64,000 bases of DNA. Origin: Ophioderma brevispina (Eukaryota > Echinodermata > Ophiuroidea > Amphilepidida > Ophiodermatidae). Made by a program: the position numbers and the translations under genes. The notes under the pieces are model-generated. The model had not been told where the DNA came from. It saw only the letters and a list, made by a program, of their open reading frames with translations, and ran no database searches. The stretch is from contig JAMKCH010049098.1 of the NCBI GenBank assembly GCA_023653785.1, positions 26,764 through 90,763 of the forward strand. The letters run 5' to 3'. Position 1 is the first letter of the stretch; every line of letters begins with the position of its first letter. Positions 1 to 12,300 of this stretch are shown in pieces.

Positions 1-965
1 ACCTAAGGATTACAAAATTAACACAAAGTAGCATTCAGAAAGCAAAATTAATACAAAGTAGCATAATAAAGTAAAAAATAACACATAAGTAACATTCAAA
101 AATCAAATATTAACACAAAGCATACAAAAAGCAAAAATTAAAATAGAATACAAAAAGCAAACATTACCACCAAATAGCATACAAAAAGCAAAAATTAACA
201 CAAATAGAATACAAAAAGCAAAAATTAACACAAAGTAGCATACAAAAAGCAAACATTAACACACAAAAAAAAACATTAATACAAAATAGCACACAAAAAG
301 CAAAAATTAACACAAAGTAGCAAAGAAAAAGCAAAATTAATACAAAGTAGCAAAAATTAACACAAAGTAGCACACAAAAAGCAAAATTAATACAAAGTAG
401 CAAAAATTAACACAAATAGAATACAAAAAGCAAAAATTAACACAAAGTAGCAAAGAAAAAGCAAAAATTAACACAAAGTAGCATACAAAAAGCAAAAATT
501 AACACAAAGTAGCATACAAAAAGCAAACAATAACACAAAGTAGCATACAAAAAGCAAAATTAATACAAAGTAGCAAAAATTAACACAAATAGAATACAAA
601 AAGCAAACAATAACACAAAGTAGCACACAAAAAGCAAACAATAACACAAAGTAGCATACAAAAAGCAAACATAACACAAAGTAGCATACAAAAAGCAAAA
701 ATTAACACAAAGTAGCACACAAAAAGCAAACAATAACACAAAGTAGCATACAAAAAGAAAACAATAACACAAAGTAGCATACAAAAAGCAAAAACTAACA
801 CAGAGTAGCACAAAAAGCAAACAATAACACAAAGTAGCATACAAAAAGAAAACAATAACACAAAGTAGCATACAAAAAACAAGCAAAAATTAACACAAAG
901 TAGTATACAAAAAACAAGCAAAAATTAACACAAAGTAGTATACAAAGAGCAAAAATTAACACAAA
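1..965. repeat. 31-bp minisatellite array
   Basis: About thirty imperfect head-to-tail copies of a ~31-bp unit, of the form AGCATACAAAAAGC followed by AAAAATTAACACAAAGT. Copies differ by small indels (ATTAAC versus CAATAAC, GTAGCA versus ATAGAA) and shortened units. The array starts at or before base 1. On the minus strand it stays open in several frames and gives Cys/Phe/Leu/Tyr-rich peptides. These are a product of the repeat, not genes. There are no unique spacers, so it is not a CRISPR array. Confidence 0.95.
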
Positions 966-1188
966 GAGCCAGAATAGACCTATAAAAAGTCAGATTATTT
1001 CAATTTTGTAAAACTTTTACATGTTAAAGAACTAAGAAGAAAGTCTGAAATTTGGGGGGGGGGAATGAAAAGTTGCATCTCCTAGTAGATATTCAAATTT
1101 GAGCATTTTGTTTCCCATCTTGGTTTTTTCTTTATAATTTGCTACAATGGGTTAAGTTTATAATGCGTGCTGTGATGGTGTCAGAGAT

Positions 1189-1228
1189 TGTGTGTGTGTG
1201 TGTTTGTGTGTGTGCATGTGTTTGTGGT
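1189..1228. repeat. (TG)n microsatellite
   Basis: Interrupted TG dinucleotide run: TGTGTG blocks broken by TTTG and CATG. Confidence 0.9.
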
Positions 1229-1984
1229 TTGCATGGCGCCATGTTGTGAGTGCCTAAAGATAACATAATATATCCATAGTACATGTTATTAAGCAATTAC
1301 TCGAGCATGGACTCTGGTTTGTAGATGACATGTATTACAAACAGTGTACACACATGTGTCTTGTGTGTAGCATCACCGTAAAGACCATGCTGAAGCATGA
1401 CAAAGTGATAAAGCTGCCTGACTGATATGAAAGCTCTATGTCAAAGATCACAATGTTATCATATATTGCAACAAGTAAATTTGTATATGAAATGAAATTG
1501 AGTAGATAGCATGGGTCTCACTTCATGATTTTTTCCTTTTTCTTTTATTTGATATCAATAATTGGTTTTTAATTTTATTTTCAAGTCAAAGTAGTTTTAT
1601 CTGCTAGAACTCTTCATGTTCCATTCATTTCACTCTTATCATTTTCAATTTCTGATTTTATTCTGGGATTAAAAGATTTTGTTTAGAATTACAAAATGCA
1701 ACAGATGAACAAATATTTCCTTTGACCAAAAATCCAATATGAAAAGCCTCATAGTCTTTGAGTCTTATTCCATAGTATTTGAGCCCCACCTCCATTTAAT
1801 TACTGGCTGTCTCTCAATTACTGATTGAGTAGTTTAAAGCAAGATGAACATGGACATTAAGTGAGAAAAAGTCAGCACAGAAAAAGAGAACCCTACTCTC
1901 TAAAAAAATAAATTTATGAGATTGTAATGGGACAAAATAAAAATTATGTTAAAAACAAAATTAATCTATATATTTGCTTAAAAT

Positions 1985-2185
1985 GCTTCAATCTTGTAGA
2001 TTCAAATTCAATCCATTAGATTGAATTTTAAATATTTTATACTTCTGATTGAAACCTAAAACTAAAACTAATCCATATTTAGATAACAATTTCAATCTGA
2101 TGGATTTGAATTTCAATCTATTGAATTAAAAAATAACCAATTCAATCCTACTGAATTTAATCTGAATAGGATTAAATTCCTCTCT
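1985..2185. repeat. Degenerate AATTCAATC inverted-repeat cluster
   Basis: AATTCAATC and its complement GATTGAATT recur several times with small changes. The clearest case is a 9-bp perfect inverted pair around a 5-bp loop at 2,005-2,027. It may be a decayed palindromic element; function unknown. Confidence 0.6.
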
Positions 2186-2569
2186 AAATCTTTAATTTAG
2201 ACATGTCCCTGATCACAATCTATTTAGATAATTTTTTTTGAACCGTAGGGATTTAGGGACAGGTCTTTCCTTTTCAAACTCCCCTGCCCACATCATGCCG
2301 CATGCATCAATTAGCAACCAGAAGAGCCTGACTACACCATGAATGTTTAGATTGATAAGAAACACTGAAAGGCAGTATGTCCATTTTCAACCTACACCCC
2401 ATACCACTATATTGCAAATACACCCACCTGTACACTTCCCCGACCACCATTAAACAGTCCAGATCCTTTTTGGCACCAAGAGACTGCATGTACAGCTGTC
2501 AATTATATACACCTTGCAATTATTAATGGGAACCTGTTTCCAAAACTGGCTATGGCCAATAAGGGGATA

Positions 2570-3084
2570 GGGTGCAGCCCCGGGGAGGGTTCTTGGGGGT
2601 TTGTTGGATGCTCGTTCCATGGGTTCTGAAAGTGACCCTTAACGGGACCAATTTACTGTCAAAATATACTCCTAATAGGACCAGTTTTCGGTGAAAACAT
2701 ACCCACTTTAAATTAAATTATATCCCTAACAGGACCAATTTTCCATAAAATGATATCCTTAGCAGGACCTGTTTTCAATACGTGAATAAAAATATAGCTT
2801 TAAAAGAACCAATATATAAGAAAAATAACACTTTTGCTATTATGAGAAAAATTACACACTCAGGGTTATTTTGCTGACATGTTTAGGTTCAATTTCCTAT
2901 ATATATATCAATGAACCATGCAGTCACAATCTTAAATTTGATACCCGTAGCAGGCCCAAAACTTGATTATTGTGAATTTTGATACCCCTAGTCGTAGTTC
3001 TGCATTTGCAGCTAGTCCCTCTTTTTGGAATGAGCAAGGGTACCTGACCAAATTCCAAGAACCTCCCTCCCGGGGGTGCAGCCC
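2570..3084. mobile_element. Foldback/MITE with GC-rich terminal inverted repeats
   Basis: The left end GGGTGCAGCCCCGGGGAGGG plus TTCTTGG is matched in inverted form at the right end (CCAAGAACC then GGGGGTGCAGCCC). The interior has a repeated phrase of the type 'ACAGGACCAATTTT' at irregular 50-60-bp spacing. There is no reading frame of useful length, so it is non-autonomous. The target-site duplication is not clear. Confidence 0.7.
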
Positions 3085-4057
3085 TTTGTTCCTACAGTTC
3101 ACCCGTTAGCAGTTTTTTAGAGAATTAAGCAAAGATGCTCTGATAAGTGACAGATCCTCTAAATAGTAGAGTCCTGTAAAAAATCTTGATAATAATAACA
3201 GCAACAAGCTCACTGTATGTGACATATTTTGGTTATTATCTGAAATGGAATTCAATGTTGCGTGTTCTTATCTTACAAGTCACGCATTCAAGGAGAACAT
3301 TCATGTGACTTCCTCACAACTCTTTCATACCACAGTGTGTCTCTTCATGTCACCAAATCACTTAGGATTTGTATAATTTAAAAAAACAGCTTATACATAA
3401 ATTGTATTACTACCTATAATTTAGTCCAAATATATCAATTGTATGGATATAGGATTTACCTCTGAGTGTGTCACTCAACCCTATTTCCACCTCTGGATTG
3501 TCTCAAATTTTGTTCCCTACATTTCATAACTCAGTCAATTTTGTTGTTTTCATGATTTGTTATACACCTTTGTTTTATTTTTTCACCACATTTTCACACT
3601 TGTTCACTTGATGTTTCACATATTGTCACTCAGTGTTGAGTATGTTCAAGTTGTTAACAATCTCGTTTGTACTGTGTTGTCTTTAAGACTGCTATGCCGT
3701 GCTGCGGATTGTACATTGTGGCATATTGGTTGAAAAAATGGATTTCATTTTAGTCTAGAAAGTTCACTAGATCTGCCCAGCATACAAATGAAATGTTATC
3801 TCCTTCTTAAAATATATTAGGCCTTTTGAAATTGATAGTCCCCCTATGGAAACCTTTGCATAAACATTCCACGGAGGAGTGTTAACAAATTTGGCAATTT
3901 AAAGGGATAGGCATAAAAATAATTGAGGTAGTCCACTATTTCATTTTGACCAATAAAATGTCTAAAAAGATTGTTGAGGAGGGATATTGATTTTGAGTAA
4001 GGAGGGATAAGTTGGTTTTGAAATAACAAAATCCTTGCGTTTGTGCCAAGCATGCAA
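3085..4057. other. No gene seen
   Basis: AT-rich sequence with no recognisable exon, RNA gene or repeat. A 69-codon minus-strand frame at 3,844-4,053 has no known motif. Confidence 0.55.
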
Positions 4058-4423
4058 TTAAAGGCACTATCAGTGATTTGCTAAATCAGAAAATTGAAAA
4101 AATTATCAAAAATCAGATTTTTGCATGTCTGTAACAAGTACAGGTACCCTAACATACCCTGCAAATGATAAGGCCAGAAGCAAGCTAATAAGTACAAAAT
4201 CGGATATTTTAGTCATTAGTGTCTGAACGGACACTTCCTACAACACGTAATTGAATGGAGAGTCATATCTTTGAACACTGCCGTTTTCTTTCTTTTCTGT
4301 TGATTCTTTAGTTGTAAAAAGTAACTAATGAGGATTATACAGATATATCCTCCACTTTTAAGCTATTTCTGAAAATTTAAAATATTTTGTCTCATCCGGA
4401 TAAATCACTGATAGTGTCTTTAA
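4058..4423 (+). mobile_element. TTAA-flanked MITE, family 1 (copy 1)
   Basis: A 366-bp element including a TTAA at both borders (4,058-4,061 and 4,420-4,423). The termini are inverted repeats: AGGCACTATCAGTGATTT at the left and the complement of AGACACTATCAGTGATTT at the right. Further copies lie at 17.7, 20.8 and 40.3 kb. No coding capacity. A TTAA target duplication is the signature of piggyBac-type transposition; assignment of the mobilising transposase is inferred. Confidence 0.85.
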
Positions 4424-5887
4424 TGCATTTCAATGAGTTAAGTCCATGCAAAAAAAATACTCTATTCCCAAAATTTGTCAAAAAAAATGTAAACATTTTA
4501 AATATTTCTCACCATATTAGTAATTAGAATGAAAAAGCATTTAGATAGGCATCTTAGACAGCACTCACTCGCGTGTTAAACTCATTAGCCACAGGCAAGT
4601 CATTAAATAATTAAATCAGAAACTAACTTTATTTTGCAAGAAATTAGTGGACTAGTAGACAACCCCTTTAACTATATTTGTTTATATTTTTGCATATTAT
4701 TTTGGAAAAGGATTCACAAGTTTTAAAATTGATTCTAAAATAGTACAAATTTGCATCACCCATAGTTCTGAAGTAGTGAAAGCAAATGAAAAGTTTTACT
4801 TGCCAAAATTGAAAAGCAGTATTTTGAGGGAGTAACATTTCATTTTTCTCATTTTAGAAGTAATGCCAATATAGTTTTTCAGCATTAGAATTGATTTGTA
4901 ATAGATGTTGCAGCTATTTTAATAAACTAACCCATTGAACATTAATCATTACTAACAAACAATTGGTTTCATGCCTTCAACACCACTTTATGGCAATTTT
5001 ATTAGTACTTCATTTTATGAACATTATTATTTAATTGCAGAGGAAATTGGTAAATTAAATACCTGATATAATTTTTTCGTAATTGGAAGCTTACAAAAAT
5101 TGTAGCCAAAATATTAAACTGATGTTTTAATTTGAAGTTTTAATTTTGTTGAATATCACAATGTGCCCTTAATTTTAGTGTGTTTCTTTATAAATTGGGC
5201 TATAAATACAGAATTTGGTGAAAGCAAATGCCACCATATAATTCTTCAAGATTTCCATCCTATTTTTTTTTCAAGTTTCTATAACTTGTCCTGGAATTAA
5301 AAAGTTAAAATTAAAGACAGCCAAATATCAAAATAACCAATTTCATCAGTAAAATTCTAGATTTTAATTTTTTTTTAAAATCTCTTTCTTCAAATTTAAC
5401 TGTTGGAACTTGACGACGGAATTCACCAATCATGTCACCTGTTATTTCTAACCTCTATCTATGCAGCATCTAGCAGCTTGACCCATGACTACGTTACCAC
5501 GTTAACCCACCCACCACAACCTGTCAAATATCGTCTCGATAACATGCTCTGATCTATTTCTTGTCATACATCTTATAAAAGACTAAAGGAATGAACGGAC
5601 GGGGCATTTGGTAATAGCTTTATATCACTTCTCTTCTTCAGCTGCATTTTTTTGGTAAGGTTGAATTTCATAACTCGGGGCTGACACTTATAACTCGGGG
5701 CTGACATACTGCACCAATCGATACATTTTTCCACCGAGGACTGTATGGGAAGTTGTGATCTAGAAGTGCTATGTGTACTCTTAAGATTTGTCGACTGTGT
5801 TTAGTGTATGTTTGTTTTTCTTACTTTTACTATGTTCTTTCTTTCATTATATTTGTACCGTATCACCATCCTGTGTTTAGAGTCTAT
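4424..5887. other. No gene seen; AT-rich
   Basis: Long AT-rich stretch without supported coding sequence. The last 400 bases are less AT-rich and contain a TATA-like motif. A short direct duplication of an 18-bp phrase ending in ACTCGGGGCTGACA lies at about 5,670-5,708. Confidence 0.55.
5574..5580 (+). promoter_or_regulatory. Possible TATA box
   Basis: TATAAAA in a locally more GC-rich segment, followed about 80 bases later by a potential splice donor (TTTG|GTAAGG near 5,656). This would fit a core promoter with a short non-coding first exon. No downstream coding exon could be tied to it, so it may be chance. Confidence 0.2.
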
Positions 5888-6159
5888 GGCTGGTATTCTG
5901 AAAGGGAGTCTAAATTTAGACCTGGGTTTAAGCCAGGGTTAGTCCTACATGAGTGGACCTTTTTCATTTCAACATACTTTGAAGGTGGGCCATAACAGGT
6001 GAGAAAATTCCTCTTGGATGGGGCGGAACAGCCTATCCATGAGTAATTTTCTCACCTGTTATTTTAAACTTTCTTAGTATGTTGAAAGGAACACTTATGT
6101 AGGACTAACCCTGGTTTAAACCTTGGACTAAAGTTAGACTCCATTTAAGAATAACAGCT
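5888..6159. mobile_element. Hairpin MITE, family 5 (copy 1)
   Basis: Nearly the whole element folds back. The left arm reads GCTGGTATTCTGAAAGGGAG, on to TTTCAACATACTTTGAAGG. The right arm is its inverted copy, ending in ACTCCATTTAAGAATAACAGC. Arms are over 100 bp with a short centre around 6,025. Related copies are at 31.2 kb and, split by another insertion, at 54.7 and 55.1 kb. Confidence 0.85.
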
Positions 6160-6744
6160 TATAAATTTCTATTTCAGATTTGACTGAACTGTATTCATGC
6201 CTATATCTCAACATCATTTTGTCTATCTTAAAGATTTCTACTACTCTCACAACAATTCAAATGAATCTATACATTATTTTTGGCCATAGAAATGGAAGTT
6301 TTGCACATTTTAATGGATCCTTTTTAGATTTACATTAAAATAGTGGTTATAAGCTTCTCTGTATTGTAGGTTTTAAAGTTTTTGTACACTAAGGTTATGA
6401 GAAAAATGTCTATTATTTGACCTTAGGGTGGTAAATCACACAAGGTTCTGTCTTACTACATATTGTTACATTGAAATTGACTTTGTTAAAGTTCTTAATC
6501 GCCCATTTTTAGAAACTACAAGATGTTTGAAACGTAATGTATTATATGCTAGACTGTACAAGACTGTCTTTCAGAGTTTGTAGTCATGTTTAGAAGTAAT
6601 TATTGTAAATAAGGTTCCAAAAAAAAAAAGAAAGTTTTGTCTTGGAATGCCATTGCTTAACATTTAAAAAATCTTATTTTTATTGCATTCATAAAATTTT
6701 ACTTTTTCCTCTAGCTTCGCTTTTTCTTCTAAGATGTTTTCCAC
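6160..6744. other. No gene seen
   Basis: AT-rich; a short A tract at about 6,620. Nothing recognisable. Confidence 0.55.
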
Positions 6745-6999
6745 AAAGGGGCACTGCCCGTTATGAGCGTAATCGCTAAGAGATAGCCTCATCCCCAGAA
6801 CCTGCAATTTTACTGGAATGGTCAACATTGTGGTATCTGAACTCTGTGGGGCTCACAAAATCCAAATCACGTTTTTTTAGCTCTCACACAATGGATGAAA
6901 ATGCGGAAACTTTACAGATGGGGTTTTTTTTTTTGGGGTGAAGCCCATCTATCAAGATTACAACTTGATATACTTAAATTGGGTTCTGTCCTCCTTTAA
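6745..6999 (+). mobile_element. TTAA MITE, family 7 (degenerate copy)
   Basis: Matches the copies at 31.9 and 61.5 kb over phrases such as TAGCCTCATCCCCAGAA, AACTTTACAGATGGGG and the right end at TTAA 6,996-6,999. The left end is decayed and the interior is shorter. Confidence 0.65.
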
Positions 7000-9900
7000 A
7001 ATGGCTTAAAAGTGGCTCAATCTGCATTAAAATTAACTAAGCATAGCCTTGTTGATTAAACAACAAAACAAAACAAAACACAAAAAATGTGATGATTTTG
7101 CATTTGAACAACCTGAATAAACTTTTTTTTTTTGTTTACATTAAATATTGTCAATAACACATTGTAACTTGTTACATTTAACACTGCTGAACACTTTATA
7201 ATTGCACATTGAGACACCCAATCGTTTGAATAAGACTTCTGTTTGCTATTGATATCATCGGTGGAATGGGAATGTATTAACCCAAAGAAGAAAGCTAAGA
7301 AGAAGCATTACAATAACCAGGACAAGGTGTTTTAACATCATGGTGAGGTAAGGCGTTTTGAATATCTTTATTTGTCATTGATCTGTCAAGCAAAATGCAA
7401 TGGAACTGGGGTCTTTGAGATTTGTCTGTATTATTCCCGAATATTAGCTCGGGGTTCTCACCTTTTGGATGAGTAGGAGAGTGTGTGTAAGGATAGATGT
7501 TTTGACATGTACCAGAAATATACCAAAAATGGCCTTCTTTACCACTGTGGCCAGACAATCCAGGAGTGCAATGGTTTTTGGGGGGTGTATAATAATTATA
7601 ATAAGGGCTGTTTTGGATATTAGAGTGTATCGGTGCGAATGGCTAAAGAGCGCATAGCTCTGTAGCCATTGCGCGTATGTTCAAGGGTTTAGTTTGATGA
7701 GATTACTTTTGCATAGGGTAAGTTTCGAGTTTTTTGGTTAATGCACATGTAATTTATCAGAAGCATGATTGATGTGAACTTCATATTTTTTTCTTATTTA
7801 TCATGATATTACTCAATCTTTTGAACCAAGGTTTACGAGATGATTTTTTACTGTCACTGGGAACCGAGACTGCCATAGTAAATCATGTATGCAGTTTTTC
7901 ACAAATACCATCCCCATGCCCAAATTCGGCATATCGTGTCTACCCTCCCTGTACAAGACCACATGTATAGTCTCACATCTTGATCGATTCACGCTGTGAC
8001 AACATAGATACAGAATGCTTTCTGCTGGACGTTTTGTAGTTATAAACGGTAACGAGATAAATATTTGTTGTCCAACGTGTCAGGTCCCACCAAAGGTCAC
8101 GTGTCGGTATCAGATATCAGTTTGCACTTCGGGGGCGACCGATATGTATAAATCCGACTATGTTTAATCAAGGTCTGTACATACTGACCCCCTCTGCCCA
8201 AAGTGCTATTAGTTTTTCAAACGACCACCCCGTTTTTATGTCAAATACAAATTTAACCTTTTCCTACTGATTCCAAAACCGCCGCGATGACGATACACGG
8301 TTGTTTTTTTTTTTCCAATTTCGGGATAACGTACGTCATTTTTACCTGAATGGGTCCCCCGAAGCCAAATCAATAACCAAATCAATGCCGTGAACGTATC
8401 AAATCTTTATCTTTTTTCCAACATTGGGGCTGTTATTCCCATATAAAATCCTTTTAAGATAAAGATTCAACACTGTATTGTTCTTTAAATAATTATATCC
8501 ATTGTCCCCGCATGTATTTGAAAAAGATGGGTCCATAAGTCTACAAACTGAAACATAGTCAGCCGGCTAAAACCCTTACCGTTGACTGAATTAGCAGACG
8601 GATCCCCGTGTTATTTTTTGAAGGCTGACGTCCACTTGCGCGCGGCTGCGCGGGTTATGCGTCCTAGCAAAAATAATAGCTATACCTGGAAAAAATTAGG
8701 AACAGAAATTATTTTTGTTGGAAACATCTCTAAGACCTTTCTCTTAACATGTTAAAAATAGAAAAAATGGATGCGCGCGGGAAAAAATGGAATTTGCATA
8801 ACACCAAATGGCCAGCCAGAAACCTATATGTTTTTTTCAATAATATAGCACATAGACGAACTTTATTTTGGGAATAATCACAACAATGGCTAGCATTATC
8901 CAAGTGGTGGTATAGAATATACTCAAATGTTTACAGAGCGGGCCCATTAAAATACAAAATGGCGGTAATTTTTAAATGGCCCGCCAACTTTTTCCCTTCG
9001 CCGCCAAAATCAATGTTTTTTATGAAAATTTATTTAAAAAATGGATGATCTGTGTCTATATTTGTATATTTGATGCTAAAATTGGACTGAAACCGTGAAA
9101 CCTGTTACATTTCAAACAAAATTTGTTGAAACATTAAAATGTTGGGTAACAACAAGACCACTCCAAGAATTTTTAGCAGGTCCTAAATACTGAATTTTTA
9201 TGTTCAACGTGTTCTGATATCATTGAACTTTTCTTATCTTGGCGTAATTTTGATACCTTTGAAGTGAACCTTACTCCATAGTGCTGAAATACTACAGTAA
9301 TATAAACAACAAACACAAACCCAATCCTCTTTTTTATAAACCGAATAATGGTGGCGGTATTCTGTTGCCGTGCCATGTGCTCGAAGGCCCCAGAAAGCTA
9401 ACGACCTGTGCGAATTAAATCTTATGAAAAAAGTTTTGGACGAAATAATAAATATTGTTACATGATTTCACTCAAGTACCTATCATTTCTGTATTGATGA
9501 GACCGCCGAATAGGTTCCGACGTTGAAAACCTAGTTCTTGCTGAGGCTACCATGCTTTTGGACACACTCAAAAGCATAAAGTTTCGCAATATTAGTAATC
9601 AAGCCTGCATTATAAATATGAAATGTGAAAGGATAGTTTATCCAATTTCAATAATGATTACTGAGATCTCATGTACCTCTGTCGCGAGGTGTCCGATCCT
9701 TTACTATTGCCCACGGTTACCTTGCCCCGTGTAAATAAACTGAGTGCCCCCATGAGAGAGTCTAGCTACCATAGCACCATGTACGGAATAACCCGTGAGC
9801 TTGCAGATGAGACCATTTGGGTACAGTCCTGAAACAAATGATACGTACAGCACAGAACACAGTAGACAGCTGGGTGGTAGACACATCAGTCACACACGGA

Positions 9901-10094
9901 CACGGTATTATATGAACCCTGGGGGACCTTGCCTTTTCAAAACGCTTAAAAAAGCATCTAACATTTTCATAATATGTAGAGAATAAAGACTTCATAATAA
10001 CATAATGACGTTAAAAGCATGCATTTATAAATTCATTAATTACTGAATCGCACATCCCAAAACTGCCCCTCATACGCTCTGAGAGCACATATGA
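7000..10094. other. No gene seen; 3.1 kb of mostly unique-looking DNA
   Basis: No exon with family similarity was recognised. A CpG-containing patch lies at 8,630-8,660 and several ATGGCGG/GGCCCGCC-type motifs at 8,780-9,010. The 60- to 87-codon frames here (for example 7,295-7,558 minus, 9,762-9,995 minus) show no domains and overlap each other on opposite strands. Confidence 0.5.
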
Positions 10095-12300
10095 ATGATC
10101 TCACCACTCCTCGCAAATGGTCGTTTCAATGATATTGATAAGGATTACAACTCCTCTGTCAAAAAAGAGATCACCAAACTTTGTCCAGCCCCTGACGTGG
10201 CATTGCCATTTTCAACACCCCTTCTCACAAATGGCTTACCCTCTGCTATAAGCAAACCATATAATAATATACCATTGGAGTTCGTGATGCACTGCAGGCC
10301 ACATGTCTTGAATTCTAACAAACATGTTTGCCTAATACCGACCAGTCCTTACCACGATCTGGAGGAGCGCTACAATCATCGCACTCTCCAAACCAACAAG
10401 CCTGTATTTACCAACCACGAACTACCGTCCAATATCACACTGTTTCTTTTGCCTTCAAACTCCTTGAGAGGCTATCCTGGCCCAGCTGGAGCCATTCGCC
10501 GAATCCCATCTTCCTGACGAACAAGCAGGATTTCGCCATGGCCGAGCACTGTCCATCAGAATCGTAAACTCCCCCCCAAACCCCACAAATGATAGGACCT
10601 TTGAAAAACCCCCGTCGTAAGGCAGGCGTCATCTTGGTTGACCTTACTGGCAGCATATGACCCCAAGTGTGGCCCATGGCTTGAACTCCAGCTTCTCAGG
10701 ACCATCCCCGGATCGCACTTGTACAATTCCATATGTATACCTGCTTGAAACGTACTTGTTCTTAAGACCGGTGATGGGCAGAGCAGTCGATTGCATGCAT
10801 CGTCCAAGTCCCACAAGGATCAGTTGTTCAACTTGTATATGTATAGCAGCGATCTACCTCAAGCAACAGCCAACAAGTATATGGCTACGCCGACGATTTC
10901 GCCCTTCTTCACTTTGGACAGAAGCAGATGGACTGCAAGTAGAAATTTACACCTACTGCAGATATGATCCTACTTGCAGCTCTCTCAAGACCTGGAGACT
11001 CAAGCTGATTGAAGCCAAGTCCACCCGCTAGAACTGCCTTCCATCATACACCAAAGAGGCTCATCACCAGTTTCAAATCAACCTCAATGGAGCGTCTCTG
11101 CCTTACAATCCTATACCAACTTATCTGGGAGTTAAGCTTAAATCAGCACTTACCTTATCAGCAGCTCTCGAGTCAGTATGCTGCAACTTTAGGTATCATT
11201 CGAGGAACATCAAACCGCCAGTAAAACCACTCTAACGTGCCACTGCCCTGCTCTGGTCTACGGTGCAATGCGGAAATATGCCCTCCCCAGCATGGTACAA
11301 TAGCTCTCACACAAAGAGCTGGACCCTGGGGGGGGGAATCACATATGAAATGGATATGGGTGTAAGGCTGATGCTTCGAAACGCCATGGGGCAATCAGTG
11401 ACAGAGGACTAAAAAAAATAGGGGTCTTTGGGTGACAGACAATCCAAAATTTCCCAAAATAGGGGTTTGGTGTGACAATTTTCAAAATTGTAAAAAAAAA
11501 AAAAAACTTTTTAGAAATTTTTGCAAACATTTTTAGACCAAATAGGAGGTCCTTTGAGTGAAACCTTTTCCCCCCCCAAAAAATAGGGGTCGTTGGGTGA
11601 CAGTTAGGTAAAATTGTAAAATATCGGGTCTTTTGGTTGACATTCTTCAAATAACAAATTGCTTACATGTGCGTCACATGCCAAGATAGAAGTGCCCCCC
11701 CCCCTCCCCGGACCTGGAAACAATACTCCAAGTAGACCATGAGAACCATATTATACTCTGACTTTGTCCCACTCCATCCGAGTTTCTACCAGTGCATTCC
11801 TTCATTTCACCTGCAGTGCTTCGGAAAGAACATCATATACATAACTGGTGAATAAGGCCTCGGTTGGACAAGCACCTGCCTGCATATTCAACTGTCCAGA
11901 ATCGCAGGGGGGGGGGGGGGCGGCAGCTCAGACAAAGACTGCGCTCTCATCGATCTTTTTCTAATCGAAACGCTGCTAAACTTGGAACACACTGCTGGCT
12001 AGATATACTCCAAGACCAGCCAATCCCGTGAGACCATTCACTATCACACCTAATGACCAACTACACCTGGATACAATCTTCAACATAGGAAAGGGGTCAT
12101 CTTGAACAGGTTTCGCACAGGAGTCGGTCAGATCGCTTTCCCCAGCAATATGCACCCTGTGGTTGCTGCAACATCTCCTCCAGTCTGCCAATGTGGGCTC
12201 TCCATCACAGACATGTGGATCACCTTCTCAATGAGTGTCCTAAACCGTTCTCCACCGGTGATATACACTTTTCAAACCCGAACCAATCAACAGTGAGCGG
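10095..12300 (+). pseudogene. LINE reverse transcriptase fragment, CR1/Jockey type, copy A
   Basis: Decayed non-LTR retrotransposon ORF2, broken into several frames. Recognisable parts in order: an RT segment with KLLERL- and FRHGRS-like phrases (about 10,440-10,560; the second is garbled here); the catalytic YADD box within YGYADD (10,886-10,897); a thumb-side phrase of the form INLNGTSLP...TYLGV (about 11,075-11,140); and a C-terminal LNRFRTGVG...CQCG region (about 12,100-12,190), usual near the ORF2 end in this group. The 5' part of ORF2 and any endonuclease were not found. Many single-base indels destroy the frame, so it is not functional as written. Family placement is by motif memory and is approximate. 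Confidence 0.8.
11400..11720. mobile_element. Insertion within the LINE, copy A
   Basis: This block, rich in phrases such as AATAGGGGTCTTTGGGTGACA, interrupts the LINE coding similarity. The same block sits at the equivalent place in copy B (about 14,457-14,755), so it was present before the tandem duplication. Class unknown. Confidence 0.55.

Larger units (their letters stand above)
966..2569. other. No gene seen; AT-rich spacer
   Basis: No supported exon or RNA gene. It holds a G tract near 1,054, a TG-rich microsatellite and a block of AATTCAATC-type inverted motifs, both listed separately. A 60-codon minus-strand reading frame at 2,307-2,489 has no recognisable domain. Confidence 0.6.

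Noticed and set aside
164..921. Minus-strand reading frames of 76-113 codons
   Set aside because: They are translations of the 31-bp minisatellite in overlapping frames.
1..965. CRISPR-like repeat array
   Set aside because: Repeats are contiguous with no unique spacers, units vary in length, and the genome is animal.
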